Source: Haploplasma axanthum (GTDB lineage: Bacteria; Bacillota_I; Bacilli_A; Acholeplasmatales; Acholeplasmataceae). Taken from it: a stretch of 64,000 nt of DNA. A program made the position numbers and the translations under genes. Positions 43,716-54,042 of the stretch are shown piece by piece (the first letter of the stretch is position 1; the number at the start of each line of letters is the position of its first letter). The notes under the pieces were generated by a model. That model was not told the origin of the DNA, did not search any database, and saw nothing but the letters and a program-made list of their open reading frames with translations. The stretch spans positions 868,001 to 932,000 of the forward strand of contig NZ_LR215048.1 in NCBI RefSeq assembly GCF_900660745.1, written 5' to 3'.

Positions 43716-45542
43716 ATGGCCAAAAAAATAATAAAGCAAGAAAAAAAAGCGCCTAACAAGAGTAATAATAGTAATAAAAAAGATAACAAGGCCGGTGAAA
43801 AAATAGTTATCTTTAAAGAAGGTATGAATGTATCTGACTTATCAAAAGAACTAGGCGTATCAAATGCAGTTGTAATTAAGAGTTTAATGAATTTAGGAAT
43901 TATGGCGAGTGTTAATGTTTCATTAGATCGTGATACTGTTGAACTTGTTTCAATGGAATTAGGATATCAAGTTAAAAATGAAGTAATTACAGATGTAGTT
44001 AGATATGATGAATTTGTAATTGTAGATGATGAAGAAAATTTGGAACAAAGACCACCGATTGTTACAGTTATGGGACACGTTGATCATGGTAAAACAACTT
44101 TATTAGATACAATTAGAAAATCTAGAGTAACTGCCGGTGAAGCTGGTGGAATTACACAACATATTGGTGCTTACCAAGTAAACAGAAAAGGTAAAAAAAT
44201 TACTTTCATTGATACTCCAGGACATGCTGCATTTACTGAAATGCGTAAACGTGGAGCGAAAGTTACTGATATCGTTGTTTTAGTTGTTGCTGCTGATGAT
44301 GGTGTAATGCCTCAAACATTAGAAGCACTAGATCACGCTAAAGCTGCTAAAACATCAATTATTGTTGCTGTTAATAAGGTTGATAAACCATCAGCTAATC
44401 CAGATCATGTAATGACTGAATTATCAAACCATGGTTTGCTACCAGAAGAGTGGGGTGGAGATACACCTTTCATTAAAATATCAGCACTTAAAAAAGAAGG
44501 TATTGATGAGTTATTAGATATGATAGAACTAGTTAGTGAATTAGGAGATTATAAAGCAAATCCTAATCGTGAAGCTAGAGGATCAGTTATTGAAGCTAAA
44601 TTAGATAAAGGAAAAGGACCAGTTGCAACTTTCATAGTTGAAACAGGAACACTTCATATCGGAGATAACGTTGTCGTTGGTAATACATATGGTAAGATTA
44701 GAACAATGGAAGATGACTTGCAAAAACGTTATAAAGAAGCAGGTCCATCAAAAGCAATTGAGGTAACAGGATTAAACTCTGTCCCACTTGCTGGAGATGT
44801 TTTCATGGTCTTTAAAGATGAAAAAACTGCTCGACAAATTGCTGAAAGTAGAATCGCAAATGAACGAGAAGGCGAACAAAAGCAAATGAAAGCAACACTT
44901 GATTCAATGTTTGGTCAAATGGGTGCAGAAGTTAAAGAATTAAATCTTTTAATTAAAGCAGATGTTCAAGGATCAATTGAAGCACTAAAAAATGTTTTAC
45001 AAACAATTAATATTGAAGGATTGCAAGTAAATATTGTTAGAGGTAGTGTAGGAGCAATCACTGAAAGTGATGTTTCTCTGGCAAGTGCTTCTAATGCGAT
45101 TGTTATTGGGTTTAACGTTAGACCAATGGGTAATGTTCGTGATGTTGCTGATAAAGAAGGCGTTGAAATAAGATTATATAATATTATTTATCGCGTTGCT
45201 GAAGATATTGAAAAAGCTTTAAAAGGAATGTTAGAACCAACATTTGAAGAAGTAGTAATTGGTCAAGTTGAAGTTAGAGATACATTTAAAGCTTCAAAAA
45301 TTGGAACAATTGCAGGTGGTTATGTAACTGATGGAGTTGTTAAACGAGATGCATTAGTTAGAATTATTCGTGATGGTATTGTTGTTTATGAAGGTAAATT
45401 AGCTTCTCTTAAACGTTTTAAAGATGATGTTAAAGAAGTTAAAACAGGATATGAATGTGGTTTATCAATTGTAAATTACAATGATATCAAAGTTGGAGAT
45501 ATAATTGAAGTTTCAGAAATGAAGGAAGTTGAGGTAGCATAA
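43716..45542 (+). CDS. infB: Translation initiation factor IF-2
   Basis: A 608-aa GTPase that delivers initiator tRNA to the 30S subunit. The G domain starts with GHVDHGKT at residues 120-127; DTPGHAAF and NKVDKP follow. The basic N-terminal extension before the G domain is only about 119 residues, with a short Lys/Asn-rich linker. This compares with several hundred residues in E. coli and is typical of Mollicutes. The ATG at 43716 is chosen over a GTG 9 bp earlier for ribosome-binding-site spacing. Confidence 0.97.
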   Translation: MAKKIIKQEKKAPNKSNNSNKKDNKAGEKIVIFKEGMNVSDLSKELGVSNAVVIKSLMNLGIMASVNVSLDRDTVELVSMELGYQVKNEVITDVVRYDEFVIVDDEENLEQRPPIVTVMGHVDHGKTTLLDTIRKSRVTAGEAGGITQHIGAYQVNRKGKKITFIDTPGHAAFTEMRKRGAKVTDIVVLVVAADDGVMPQTLEALDHAKAAKTSIIVAVNKVDKPSANPDHVMTELSNHGLLPEEWGGDTPFIKISALKKEGIDELLDMIELVSELGDYKANPNREARGSVIEAKLDKGKGPVATFIVETGTLHIGDNVVVGNTYGKIRTMEDDLQKRYKEAGPSKAIEVTGLNSVPLAGDVFMVFKDEKTARQIAESRIANEREGEQKQMKATLDSMFGQMGAEVKELNLLIKADVQGSIEALKNVLQTINIEGLQVNIVRGSVGAITESDVSLASASNAIVIGFNVRPMGNVRDVADKEGVEIRLYNIIYRVAEDIEKALKGMLEPTFEEVVIGQVEVRDTFKASKIGTIAGGYVTDGVVKRDALVRIIRDGIVVYEGKLASLKRFKDDVKEVKTGYECGLSIVNYNDIKVGDIIEVSEMKEVEVA

Positions 45543-45543
45543 A

Positions 45544-45885
45544 ATGTCAATTACAGTTGAACGTTTAGGTAGTTTAATTCAAAGAGAATTAGCACCAATT
45601 GTTAATACAGTTATTCAAGATAGTAAAATCGGCTATATTAATTTAACAGAAGTAAAAGTTAGTAAAGATTTATCTTTTGCAAAAGTTTATTATACAATTT
45701 TAAGCGATGACGAAAAAACTTTAAACTATGCAAAAAAGACATTAGATGAAAAAAATGCAACTATAAGAATGGAACTAGCAAGAAAAATTAGAAATGTAAG
45801 AAAAATACCAGAAATAATCTTCGCATATGATGAAGCATTAGCATATGGTAATCATATTGATCAAATACTTAAAACAATCAAGTAA
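45544..45885 (+). CDS. rbfA: Ribosome-binding factor A
   Basis: A 113-aa KH-fold protein that binds the 30S subunit during late 16S maturation. Recognisable parts are ISVERLGSLIQREL-like opening residues, LTEVKVSKDLSFAKVYYTIL, and the RKIRNVRKIPEIIFAYDEAL segment. It starts 1 bp after the infB stop. A UUCG-capped terminator overlaps its end. Confidence 0.93.
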   Translation: MSITVERLGSLIQRELAPIVNTVIQDSKIGYINLTEVKVSKDLSFAKVYYTILSDDEKTLNYAKKTLDEKNATIRMELARKIRNVRKIPEIIFAYDEALAYGNHIDQILKTIK

Positions 45886-45901
45886 CTTCGGTTACTTTTT
45901 T
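45880..45901 (+). terminator. UUCG-tetraloop terminator of the infB operon
   Basis: AAGTAAC (45880-45886), TTCG, GTTACTT (45891-45897), T-run: a very stable C(UUCG)G hairpin. Confidence 0.9.
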
Positions 45902-45936
45902 GTTATTTAAAGTGTTATAATATTGATGGTGAAAAA

Positions 45937-48240
45937 ATGATAGCAAGAGTATTAGTAGACTTAAAAGTTAAGACTTTAAATAGATTATTTGATTATTATA
46001 TTCCGGAAAGTGAAAAAGATAGTATTGAACTTGGAATGAGAGTAGTCGTTCCTTTTGGTCAGCAAAAAAGATTAGGTTATATTATTGAATTTGTTGAAGA
46101 AAGTGATTTTGCAGATAAAACAATTATAGAAGTTTTAGATGTTGTTCCAAGTATTTCAAAAGAAGCTTTTGAATATCTTGACTATTTAAAATCTAAAAAC
46201 AACCGCTTACTAATCGAAATAGTTGAAACGATTATTCCTTCTGAACTTTTCTTGAAATATGAACAATATATCTATATTAATTCTCTTGAAGAAGTGTCAA
46301 AAGAATTATTAAATGAATTTAAAAATGGAAAAGTAAAATATACTAATAAACTAAAAAAATATAAAAAAGAGATTAACAGGTTAATAAAGAATGATCAGCT
46401 TAAAGTTGTTACACAATATGAAGAAAAAGCAAAAACAAAATATAAACAAGTAATTAAATATTTAGATGATAGTCATTATAAAAATGCTATTAAATATCAA
46501 GATTTAATTGAACATGTAAAAGAATATCCTAATCTAACAAGACAAGAACTTCTTAATAGTGGGTTTAGTATTAGTTCTATTAATACCCTAATTAAAAATC
46601 AGGTATTTGATGTTGTATTAGAAGTTGATAATCGTGATGTTACATTTAGAGAAACAAATCTTATTTCAGAATATGAATTAAATAATGAACAAAAAAAAGC
46701 TTATGAAATGATTAAACAAGACAGTAAGAATATATATTTACTTAGAGGAATTACTGGTTCAGGAAAAACTGAAGTCTATATGCATGTAATGAAAGACATC
46801 TTAAAAAAAGGCATGCAGGTTTTATATTTAGTTCCTGAGATTATGTTGGTTGCTCCACTTATGCAGCAACTTTCAAGCAGATTTAATGAAAGAATTGTTC
46901 ATTACAATAGTAATCTCTCACAAGGTGAAAGATTTGATGCCTGGAATGCTATTATTAATGATGAAGCAAGGATTATTGTTGGAACGAGAAGTTCAGTATT
47001 TCTTCCAATTAAAAATTTAGGATTAATTGTTGTTGATGAAGAACATGATAATTCTTATACACAAAGAGAAAAAGTACAATACGAAACAATCGATATTGTT
47101 AAACTTAAAAGCGAATTGCATAATTGTCCAGTAATATTAGGGAGTGCAACACCTAAAATAACAAGCATGTATTATGCACTAAATAATAAATATAAACTTC
47201 TTGAACTAAATAAAAGAGCGACAAATGAAAAACTACCAACAGTTCATTATGTTGACATGAAAAATGAACTTAAAAATGGTAATACAAAAATCTTTTCAAA
47301 ATTATTAGAGGAAAAAATTAATGAAAAGCTAAATAAAAAAGAACAAATTATTCTTCTTTATAACAGAAAAGGATATTCATCATTTGTAATGTGTAGAACT
47401 TGTGGTTATACTCCTAAATGTCAAAACTGTGATGTTGCATTAACTTATTATAAGGATGAAAATGAACTTAGATGTCCTTATTGTAATCATAAGGAAGAAA
47501 TGCCAGAGGTATGTCCTTCGTGTGGTAATAAAACCATTAGACCAATCGGTATGGGAATTGATCAAATCTATGAAATTGTTAGAAAACATTTTGAAAATGC
47601 ACGGGTTGTTAAAATGGATGCTAAATCAACTAGCAGAAAAGGTAGTCATGAGAGTATTTGGTTAGATTTTAAAGACTACCAATATGATATTTTAGTTGGA
47701 ACCCAAATGGTTTCTAAAGGACTTGATTTTCCCAAGGTTTCATTAGTAGGTGTTTTAATGGCTGATTTAGAGTTAAGAGCTCCTACGTATTTAGCAGCAG
47801 AAGAAACATATAGTCTGCTAACGCAAATGGTTGGAAGAAGTGGTAGAAAAATTACAGGTGAAGCGATCATTCAAGGTTATGATATTGCTAATTACGCTAT
47901 TAGTAGCGTTGATAAGAGTTATAATAACTTTTATGAAGAAGCAATCTATTATCGTAAATTATCAAAGTATCTACCCTTTTATGAAGTAGTTCAATTATTG
48001 ATTTCAAATGAATCATATTTAGAAGCATATCAAGATGCCTTAAGAATTAAAAAAGAATTAGAGAAAGAATTTGAAATAGTTTTAGGACCAGCAGAGTCAT
48101 TAATTAAGTTTATTAAAAATGAATTTAGATTTGTTATTACCGTTAAAGATCAAAAAATAGATAATAAAATAATAATTAAAGTAATTGAAAAATACTCGAA
48201 ATCAAGAGTTAATTACTTGAGTATTCCAGATATACTTTAG
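45937..48240 (+). CDS. priA: Primosomal replication restart helicase PriA
   Basis: A 767-aa 3'-5' helicase that reloads the replisome at stalled forks. After the DNA-binding N-terminus the helicase core has GITGSGKTEVY near residue 271 and the DEEH box. Eight zinc-binding Cys lie in CRTCGYTPKCQNC and the later CPYC and CPSCG motifs, with SKGLDFPKVSLVGVL and the QMVGRSGR box after them. Length and order are complete. It lies 51 bp after rbfA and leads into fmt and pgpA. Confidence 0.97.
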   Translation: MIARVLVDLKVKTLNRLFDYYIPESEKDSIELGMRVVVPFGQQKRLGYIIEFVEESDFADKTIIEVLDVVPSISKEAFEYLDYLKSKNNRLLIEIVETIIPSELFLKYEQYIYINSLEEVSKELLNEFKNGKVKYTNKLKKYKKEINRLIKNDQLKVVTQYEEKAKTKYKQVIKYLDDSHYKNAIKYQDLIEHVKEYPNLTRQELLNSGFSISSINTLIKNQVFDVVLEVDNRDVTFRETNLISEYELNNEQKKAYEMIKQDSKNIYLLRGITGSGKTEVYMHVMKDILKKGMQVLYLVPEIMLVAPLMQQLSSRFNERIVHYNSNLSQGERFDAWNAIINDEARIIVGTRSSVFLPIKNLGLIVVDEEHDNSYTQREKVQYETIDIVKLKSELHNCPVILGSATPKITSMYYALNNKYKLLELNKRATNEKLPTVHYVDMKNELKNGNTKIFSKLLEEKINEKLNKKEQIILLYNRKGYSSFVMCRTCGYTPKCQNCDVALTYYKDENELRCPYCNHKEEMPEVCPSCGNKTIRPIGMGIDQIYEIVRKHFENARVVKMDAKSTSRKGSHESIWLDFKDYQYDILVGTQMVSKGLDFPKVSLVGVLMADLELRAPTYLAAEETYSLLTQMVGRSGRKITGEAIIQGYDIANYAISSVDKSYNNFYEEAIYYRKLSKYLPFYEVVQLLISNESYLEAYQDALRIKKELEKEFEIVLGPAESLIKFIKNEFRFVITVKDQKIDNKIIIKVIEKYSKSRVNYLSIPDIL

Positions 48241-48251
48241 GAGGTATTAGA

Positions 48252-49175
48252 ATGAAAATAATTTTTATGGGAACACCAGAGTTTTCAGTGCCAGTTTTAG
48301 AAAAACTAATTGAAAATAATTATGAGATAGTTATGGTTGTTACACAACCAGATAAGCTTCAAGGAAGAAAAAAAGAAATAATTTATTCTCCTGTAAAAAA
48401 ACTAGCTTTAGAAAAAGATTTAAAGATATTTCAACCAATTAAATTAAAAGATGAACTAGATGAAATATTAAATGTTGATGCAGATTTAATAGTTACTGCT
48501 GCTTTTGGACAAATCCTTCCTAAAAAACTATTAGAACGTTTCAAAGCAATCAATGTCCATGGCTCATTATTACCTAAATATCGTGGTGGTGCACCGATTC
48601 AATATGCTTTATTTGATGGACTTCAAAAAACAGGTGTAACAATTATGGATATGGCTTTTAAAATGGATAGTGGTGATATTATTCTTCAAGGTGAAGTTCC
48701 AATAACTGAAGATGATAATTATGAAACACTAGCAAGGAAAATGTCTGTTTTAGGTGCAGATCTTTTAATTAAAGTTTTAAAAGGTAATTATGAAAGCATT
48801 AAACAAAATGAAGAAGACGTTACATTTGCATATAATATTAAAAGACATGAAGAATTTCTAGACTTCTATGGTGGCTATTTTAACGTTTTAAATCATCTTA
48901 GAGGCTTACTACCAGAACCTGCTGCAACGATAGTTGTAAATGGTGAATTCTATAAAGTATATAAAATGGTAAAAAGTGATATAATAAAAGAGATGAAACC
49001 GGGAGAGATTCTGATTGAAAATCGTCGAATGTTTATTAAATCAACAACTGAAATTGTTGAAGTTATTGAGATTCAAGCTCAAGGAAAGAAAAAAATGTTG
49101 GTGAAAGATTTCTTAAACGGTCAAAAATCTCTTAAATCTGGTGACTATGTAGAAAGAAGGAATTCTAATGTCTAA
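48252..49175 (+). CDS. fmt: Methionyl-tRNA formyltransferase
   Basis: A 307-aa enzyme that formylates initiator Met-tRNA. It has the N-terminal GTPEFSVPVLEKL, the formyl-donor loop HGSLLPKYRGGAPIQYAL with catalytic Asn and His, and the C-terminal tRNA-binding barrel. TAGGAGGT precedes the ATG. It overlaps pgpA by 8 bases. No def gene is in this window. Confidence 0.97.
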   Translation: MKIIFMGTPEFSVPVLEKLIENNYEIVMVVTQPDKLQGRKKEIIYSPVKKLALEKDLKIFQPIKLKDELDEILNVDADLIVTAAFGQILPKKLLERFKAINVHGSLLPKYRGGAPIQYALFDGLQKTGVTIMDMAFKMDSGDIILQGEVPITEDDNYETLARKMSVLGADLLIKVLKGNYESIKQNEEDVTFAYNIKRHEEFLDFYGGYFNVLNHLRGLLPEPAATIVVNGEFYKVYKMVKSDIIKEMKPGEILIENRRMFIKSTTEIVEVIEIQAQGKKKMLVKDFLNGQKSLKSGDYVERRNSNV

Positions 49176-49743
49176 AAAAAGAACATTATTTACAAGAGAA
49201 GAAATGCTTAAAATGAATATTGAGATTTTAAAAGAACGTGGAGTTTTAGTTAAACAAATCGCTGAAATTACACAAGCACAACAAGCAAAATACACAGAAG
49301 GTATACCAATGGCGTTATGTATTGAGTCCGTTGAAAAAATTCTTTCATATCGTGATGTATTTCACTTTGTCCATTTAGCAGCTGAAATTGATCGATTAGT
49401 TGAAGAAAAAGCTTTTAGAAGCCCAATGCAAGACATCTTACATGATGATTTAGGACTTTTTGGGGTTGATGAAACACTTGGTCTGGATTTAGCTGGTTTA
49501 TATGGAACAATTGGTCAAACAAACTTTGGAGATATTGATGTTAACAAAGTTGGAGTTGTTTCTACTCTAAATGAAGAAGGAAAAAAAGAAGGTGTTTGTC
49601 ATACATTCTTAGATGATATTGTTGGTGCAATTGCAGCAGCAGCATCTACAAGAGTTGCTCAAGTTTTAAATGAAGAATTTGCAGCAAGTGACAATAGTTT
49701 TCAACGTATAAGTATTTTCGATTTTGATGAAATAAAAAAATAA
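49168..49743 (+). CDS. pgpA: Phosphatidylglycerophosphatase A-family protein (YutG-like)
   Basis: A 191-aa protein resembling B. subtilis YutG. It has the N-terminal helical part with LKERGVLVKQIAEI, the middle D-E-T-L-G-L-D-L-A-G-L-Y-G-T-I-G-x-T-N block and the conserved C-terminal CHTFLDDIVGAIAAAAS. Unlike E. coli PgpA, the YutG type is soluble. The family dephosphorylates phosphatidylglycerophosphate to give phosphatidylglycerol, though the YutG group is less well characterised. It overlaps fmt and is close to the next gene. Confidence 0.8.
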   Translation: MSKKRTLFTREEMLKMNIEILKERGVLVKQIAEITQAQQAKYTEGIPMALCIESVEKILSYRDVFHFVHLAAEIDRLVEEKAFRSPMQDILHDDLGLFGVDETLGLDLAGLYGTIGQTNFGDIDVNKVGVVSTLNEEGKKEGVCHTFLDDIVGAIAAAASTRVAQVLNEEFAASDNSFQRISIFDFDEIKK

Positions 49744-49762
49744 ACATTAGGTGTGATTTACT

Positions 49763-51070
49763 TTGGAAGAAAAAAAGAAAGTAAAAGATAATAAAATTAA
49801 GAAACTTGGTAATGCTCTTTTTGCCAAGTTTTTTGGCTTTGAAGAAGGAATCGATATTACTGATGATGTTGCTGTATTAAACAGACGTAACGTTGTTATA
49901 AAAAATATCATTTTTATCTCTGGTTTATTTTATTCATTATTATTATTAATTCTTTCAATATCAACAAAACAAAGGACTGACTGGGCTATTACAGTTATTT
50001 CATTCCCAGTAACCTATTTAATTAATAAACTATTAAAAGCTTTGATTAATATGGACAGAAAAGATAAAACAAAACAGCTTATTGCTGCATATATCGCTTC
50101 ATTTTATATTTTCTTATCATCAGTATTAATATATGCAAGATTATATAGTTCAGGAATATTTGAAACAGTATCATATATTTTGATTTATTATGCGATTGTT
50201 GTGATATCTCTCTATCAAGATAAAAAATTATTATCAACAGCATTTTCATATTTATTTGTTTTAGTAACTGTTATTCATTTTACATGGACATATCAAATAA
50301 CTACTAGAACACAAGGATTAAGTGTTTTAGACTTCTTAAAAGATTTTGTTGGAACCAATGAGTTTGGAGATTTGATTTTAAGATCATTAGTCTTTGCTTT
50401 ATTCTACTTGGTTGTTTATGTTATTGTTTCAATTGGACAATATATGCAAGAAGAACGTAAGAAAGAACTAATAAAAAGAAGACAAGTCCAAAAAGATTTC
50501 TCATCAATTGTTGGTAATTTATTTCAAGCAGTTTTTATTAATGCATATATTAACGTTAATCAAGAGCATGCATATCAAGTTCAAAAGGTTAGTGAGAAAA
50601 TTGCTAGTTTTGTTGGTATGAATGAAGCTGATATTAAAAATTTAAGTGAATATGCAATAATTCATTATCGCTATTCTGAAATTAAAGACTTTGATATATC
50701 AGCAACAACTTATGATGAAGCAGAATATGAACAATTAAAAGCTAAAACAACGCTTGGAGCAGATATTGTTAAACGTATGGAATTATCACAAAACTGTGAA
50801 GCAATTGTAAGATCACATGTTGAAAATACTATTTCAGATGAAAAAATGCGAGCAATTATGAATACTCAACCAGATTTGCAGTCACAAATTATTTTACTTG
50901 CTGATATATATGTTACACTAAGAAGTTTCAATACATATAAACGACCATATACACATGCAATGTCGATTAGTTTATTTGAGCATCAAATGTCAAATTATTT
51001 TAGAATTGAACTTAAAGATAGATTTTTAAAATTTGCTGATGAAGTTGAAGAATTATATAATAATTTTTAA
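49763..51070 (+). CDS. Membrane protein with degenerate HD-GYP domain
   Basis: A 435-aa protein with five to six membrane helices between residues 45 and 230. A cytoplasmic domain follows with the helical layout of HD-GYP phosphodiesterases. The catalytic marks are gone: the LLHDIGK position reads IIHYRYSEI, and HHE..DG.GYP reads SHVENTISDEKM. The later ILLADIYVTLRSFNTYKRPY still matches the family's VaDvyDALtsxRPY helix. It probably senses rather than degrades c-di-GMP, or has another role. The start is TTG at 49763 with AGGTGTGAT upstream. Confidence 0.65.
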   Translation: MEEKKKVKDNKIKKLGNALFAKFFGFEEGIDITDDVAVLNRRNVVIKNIIFISGLFYSLLLLILSISTKQRTDWAITVISFPVTYLINKLLKALINMDRKDKTKQLIAAYIASFYIFLSSVLIYARLYSSGIFETVSYILIYYAIVVISLYQDKKLLSTAFSYLFVLVTVIHFTWTYQITTRTQGLSVLDFLKDFVGTNEFGDLILRSLVFALFYLVVYVIVSIGQYMQEERKKELIKRRQVQKDFSSIVGNLFQAVFINAYINVNQEHAYQVQKVSEKIASFVGMNEADIKNLSEYAIIHYRYSEIKDFDISATTYDEAEYEQLKAKTTLGADIVKRMELSQNCEAIVRSHVENTISDEKMRAIMNTQPDLQSQIILLADIYVTLRSFNTYKRPYTHAMSISLFEHQMSNYFRIELKDRFLKFADEVEELYNNF

Positions 51071-51099
51071 TTGATATTTAATAGTACAAATGCTATAAT
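51071..51099 (+). promoter_or_regulatory. Promoter of metK
   Basis: TTGATA (51071-51076), 17-bp spacer, TG-C-TATAAT (-10 at 51094-51099). The -35 begins directly after the preceding stop codon, and the SAM riboswitch starts about 18 bp downstream. Confidence 0.85.
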
Positions 51100-51116
51100 T
51101 GATTTAACTTAATAAA

Positions 51117-51241
51117 CTTATTAAGAGCTATCGAGGCCCGTGACCGTTGAAGTAGCGGCAACCTATTAAATTAGGTGCCATCACAAGGGGGAAACCCAAC
51201 AATAAGGAAATAGACGTTGTCCTTGTTGATAACGTTTTTTT
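51117..51241 (+). promoter_or_regulatory. SAM-I (S-box) riboswitch with terminator
   Basis: The aptamer spans 51117-51206. P1 is CTTATT/AATAAG, then AAGAG, P2 GCTAT/GTAGC, and GTTGAAG. The GGCAACC core is followed by the P3 hairpin and GGTGCCA. P4 is a short G-rich hairpin. The terminator ACGTTGTC (51214-51221) with GATAACGT (51228-51235) is followed by T7. CCTTGTTG in the terminator can instead pair with CAACAATAAGG at the 3' side of P1. That gives the usual off-switch: bound SAM frees the terminator and stops metK. Confidence 0.93.
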
Positions 51242-51259
51242 AATGAAAGAGGTTAGGAA

Positions 51260-52402
51260 ATGAATTATTTATTTAGTAGTGAATCAGTTACAAAAGGACA
51301 TCCAGACAAAGTAGCTGATAGAATTAGTGATGCAATTTTAGATGCAGTTTTAAAAGAAGATAAAAATGCAAGAGTTGCATGTGAAACGGCAATTAAATCA
51401 GATTTAGTTTTAGTTTTTGGTGAAATAACGACTAATGCTAAAATAGATTATGAAGATATAGTAAGAAAAACTATTAATGAAATTGGATATGATAACGATA
51501 TCCTAGGATTTAATGGTAATACAGTTGAAGTAGTGATTAAATTATCTACTCAATCAAGTGAGATTGCTATGGGCGTTGATAGAACAGAAGAGTTGAATCA
51601 AGGTGCTGGGGATCAAGGATTAATGTTTGGTTATGCTTCTAATGAAACAGAAAATTATATGCCGCTTGCTATTGATTTATCACATAAATTAGCATTAAGA
51701 TTAACAGAAGTTAGAGAAAAATCGATTGTTAAAGACTTAAGACCAGATGGTAAAACTCAAGTTACTGTTGAATATGATGAAAACAATCAACCAGTTAGAA
51801 TTGATAGTATCGTTATCTCAACTCAACATGATAAGGCACATAATCAAGAAACACTTAGAAAAGTTCTTGTTCCAGAAGTGATTGAAAAAGTAGTACCATC
51901 AAACTTAATTGATGATAATACAAAAATCTATATTAATCCAACAGGAAGTTTTATTCTTGGAGGACCTGCAGCTGATTCAGGATTAACAGGAAGAAAAATT
52001 ATTGTTGATACATATGGTGGGTATGCTAGACATGGTGGTGGTGCTTTCTCAGGAAAGGATCCATCGAAAGTTGATCGATCAGCAGCATATATGGCAAGAT
52101 ATTTAGCTAAACATATTGTTGCAGCTAACTTAGCTGATAAATGTGAAATTCAAATTGCTTATGCAATTGGTGTTGCAAAACCAGTAAGTGTTCATATTGA
52201 AACATTTGGTACTGAAAAAGTAAGTAAAGAACAAATTTATAGTATTATTGTAAATAATTTTGATTTAAGACCGGCAGCAATCATAAAGAAATTAGATTTA
52301 AAACGACCTATTTATACAAAAACATCATCATATGGTCATTTTGGACAAGAATCAAATGATTTTACTTGGGAACAGTTGAATGATATTGATATTTTTAAGT
52401 AA
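51260..52402 (+). CDS. metK: S-adenosylmethionine synthetase
   Basis: A 380-aa enzyme that makes SAM from Met and ATP. It has [17 protein letters not shown] near residue 13, [12 protein letters not shown] near 116, [21 protein letters not shown] (a classic signature) and [20 protein letters not shown]. Complete length. GAGGTTAGG precedes the ATG. The SAM riboswitch in its leader gives feedback control. No methionine synthesis genes are nearby. Confidence 0.98.
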
Positions 52403-52431
52403 TTAATGTAAAATAACACTGTGGTGATGAT

Positions 52432-53358
52432 ATGAGTTTATATACAGAGTTAGAAGAAAAAAGAGTTATTTTATTTGAACAATATAAAAAGAATCGTAAT
52501 AAATCATATATGTTTGCCATAATTGGATTTGTTGTTGCTGCGGTTGTCGTTTATATAATGTCGCAAACGGGAAATTATGATAATTCAACTAGCGTTATAA
52601 TTATACTATTAGTTATAATTGGAATAACAGCAATCCCATTTTCTATTTACAATAAAAAAGCAAAAGATTTAAAGAAAAATTTTGACAATACAATCAAAAA
52701 TGAAATTGTCAACATAGTTTTAAAAGAAACGCTTGAAGATAGTTCATATAATCCACAAGGCTATGTTCCGATTGAAACAATCAATTCAGCAGGTCTAGTT
52801 AGAAGACCAGATCGATTTAGCGGTGAAGATTTAATAACAGGAAGTTACAATGGAGTTAAGTTTCAAGTTTCTGATGTTGATTTAAAAGAACGTCATGAAA
52901 CAAGAACTAAGAATGGAACAATTGTTACATATCGAACTTATTTTAAAGGCCGTTGGTATGTATATGAGTTTTCTAAAAACTTTAAGCAAGTTTTAAAAAT
53001 CGTTGAAAGAAATTCAGGTACAAATACAAGAGCGCTTAAAAAGTTTGAAACTGAGATGCTTGAATTCAATAAAAAGTTTTCGATTTATGGATCAGATGAA
53101 CAGTTTTTCTATTATGTTGTAAATCCATATTTAATAGAAAGATTATTAATATTAGAAAATCAACATCGTGGATCAATATATTATTGTATAAATAACAATA
53201 AACTTCATATTGGTATTAATGATAATAGTGATTCATTGGAAGTGGACTTTAGTGTTCCAATTAATGAACAAACGTTAAAACGTTTTACTGAAGATATTGT
53301 TTTGATAAAAACAATTATTGAAGAATTTCGTTTAGATGATATAAAATTTACAGAATAG
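52432..53358 (+). CDS. DUF3137-family membrane protein
   Basis: A 308-aa protein with two N-terminal membrane helices (about 25-43 and 52-70) and a soluble domain with the DUF3137 hallmarks: FSGEDLITGSYNGVKFQ near residue 123 and the FKGRWYVYEF strand near 164. The function is unknown. DUF3137 genes are regularly found next to lemA in Bacillota and Bacteroidota, as here, so the two proteins probably act together at the membrane. Confidence 0.8.
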   Translation: MSLYTELEEKRVILFEQYKKNRNKSYMFAIIGFVVAAVVVYIMSQTGNYDNSTSVIIILLVIIGITAIPFSIYNKKAKDLKKNFDNTIKNEIVNIVLKETLEDSSYNPQGYVPIETINSAGLVRRPDRFSGEDLITGSYNGVKFQVSDVDLKERHETRTKNGTIVTYRTYFKGRWYVYEFSKNFKQVLKIVERNSGTNTRALKKFETEMLEFNKKFSIYGSDEQFFYYVVNPYLIERLLILENQHRGSIYYCINNNKLHIGINDNSDSLEVDFSVPINEQTLKRFTEDIVLIKTIIEEFRLDDIKFTE

Positions 53359-53373
53359 AAGGAGAATGAAAAT

Positions 53374-53952
53374 ATGTTTTTAGCAGATACAGGTCAAGTA
53401 TTATTAATCGTTGGGGTTATAATCGTTTTATTAGTTTTAATTGTTGTTTTTTGGGCAATTAGTGTTTCAAATACAATTAAAAGAATGAAAGTTAAAGTTG
53501 AAGAATCAGAATCAGGTATTGATGTTGCATTAACTCAAAGATTTGATATGTTAAATAAATTGTTTCAAGCTACAAAAGGTTTCATGAAACATGAAAAAGA
53601 AACTTTAGAAGGAATTGTTAAATTACGTCAACCAGCAGCAGGTGCTAGCATTGAAGATAAACAAAACTTTTCTAATCAAGTTGAAAGAGGGCTTCAAGCA
53701 ATTAACGTTGTTGTTGAACAATATCCAAACTTGAAATCTTCAGAAACAGTTACTAAGTTACAAAATGCAACAATTAATGTTGAAGAAAACTTACAAGCAG
53801 CAAGAAGAATTTACAATTCAAATGTTTCACATTACAACCGATACATTGTTGTATTCCCAAATAGCATTATTGCTAATCGTGGTGGAGCTACTAAATTACA
53901 ATTCTTTGAAGCAGAAGATATCAAACGTCAAGACGTTAAATTTGATTTTTAA
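53374..53952 (+). CDS. lemA: LemA-family protein
   Basis: A 192-aa LemA protein. One N-terminal helix (residues 8-30) leads to a helical bundle containing VEESESGIDVALTQRFDMLN near 45 and SNVSHYNRYIVVFPNSIIA near 150, both typical of LemA. It is anchored with the domain in the cytoplasm or outside, which is not settled in the family. AGAAGGAGAATG lies upstream. The name comes from a Listeria epitope; the biochemical role is unknown. Confidence 0.9.
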   Translation: MFLADTGQVLLIVGVIIVLLVLIVVFWAISVSNTIKRMKVKVEESESGIDVALTQRFDMLNKLFQATKGFMKHEKETLEGIVKLRQPAAGASIEDKQNFSNQVERGLQAINVVVEQYPNLKSSETVTKLQNATINVEENLQAARRIYNSNVSHYNRYIVVFPNSIIANRGGATKLQFFEAEDIKRQDVKFDF

Positions 53953-53962
53953 TAAAAATATT

Positions 53963-53990
53963 AAAGCTGACTATCTTAGTTAGCTTTTTT
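53963..53990 (+). terminator. Terminator of the DUF3137-lemA pair
   Basis: An 11-bp stem (53963-53973 with 53977-53987, one G-T pair) followed by T-rich sequence. Confidence 0.85.
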
Positions 53991-54042
53991 GTTATAGATA
54001 TGTAAAATTATTGGTAATTTATACATATACTTGAAAAAAACA

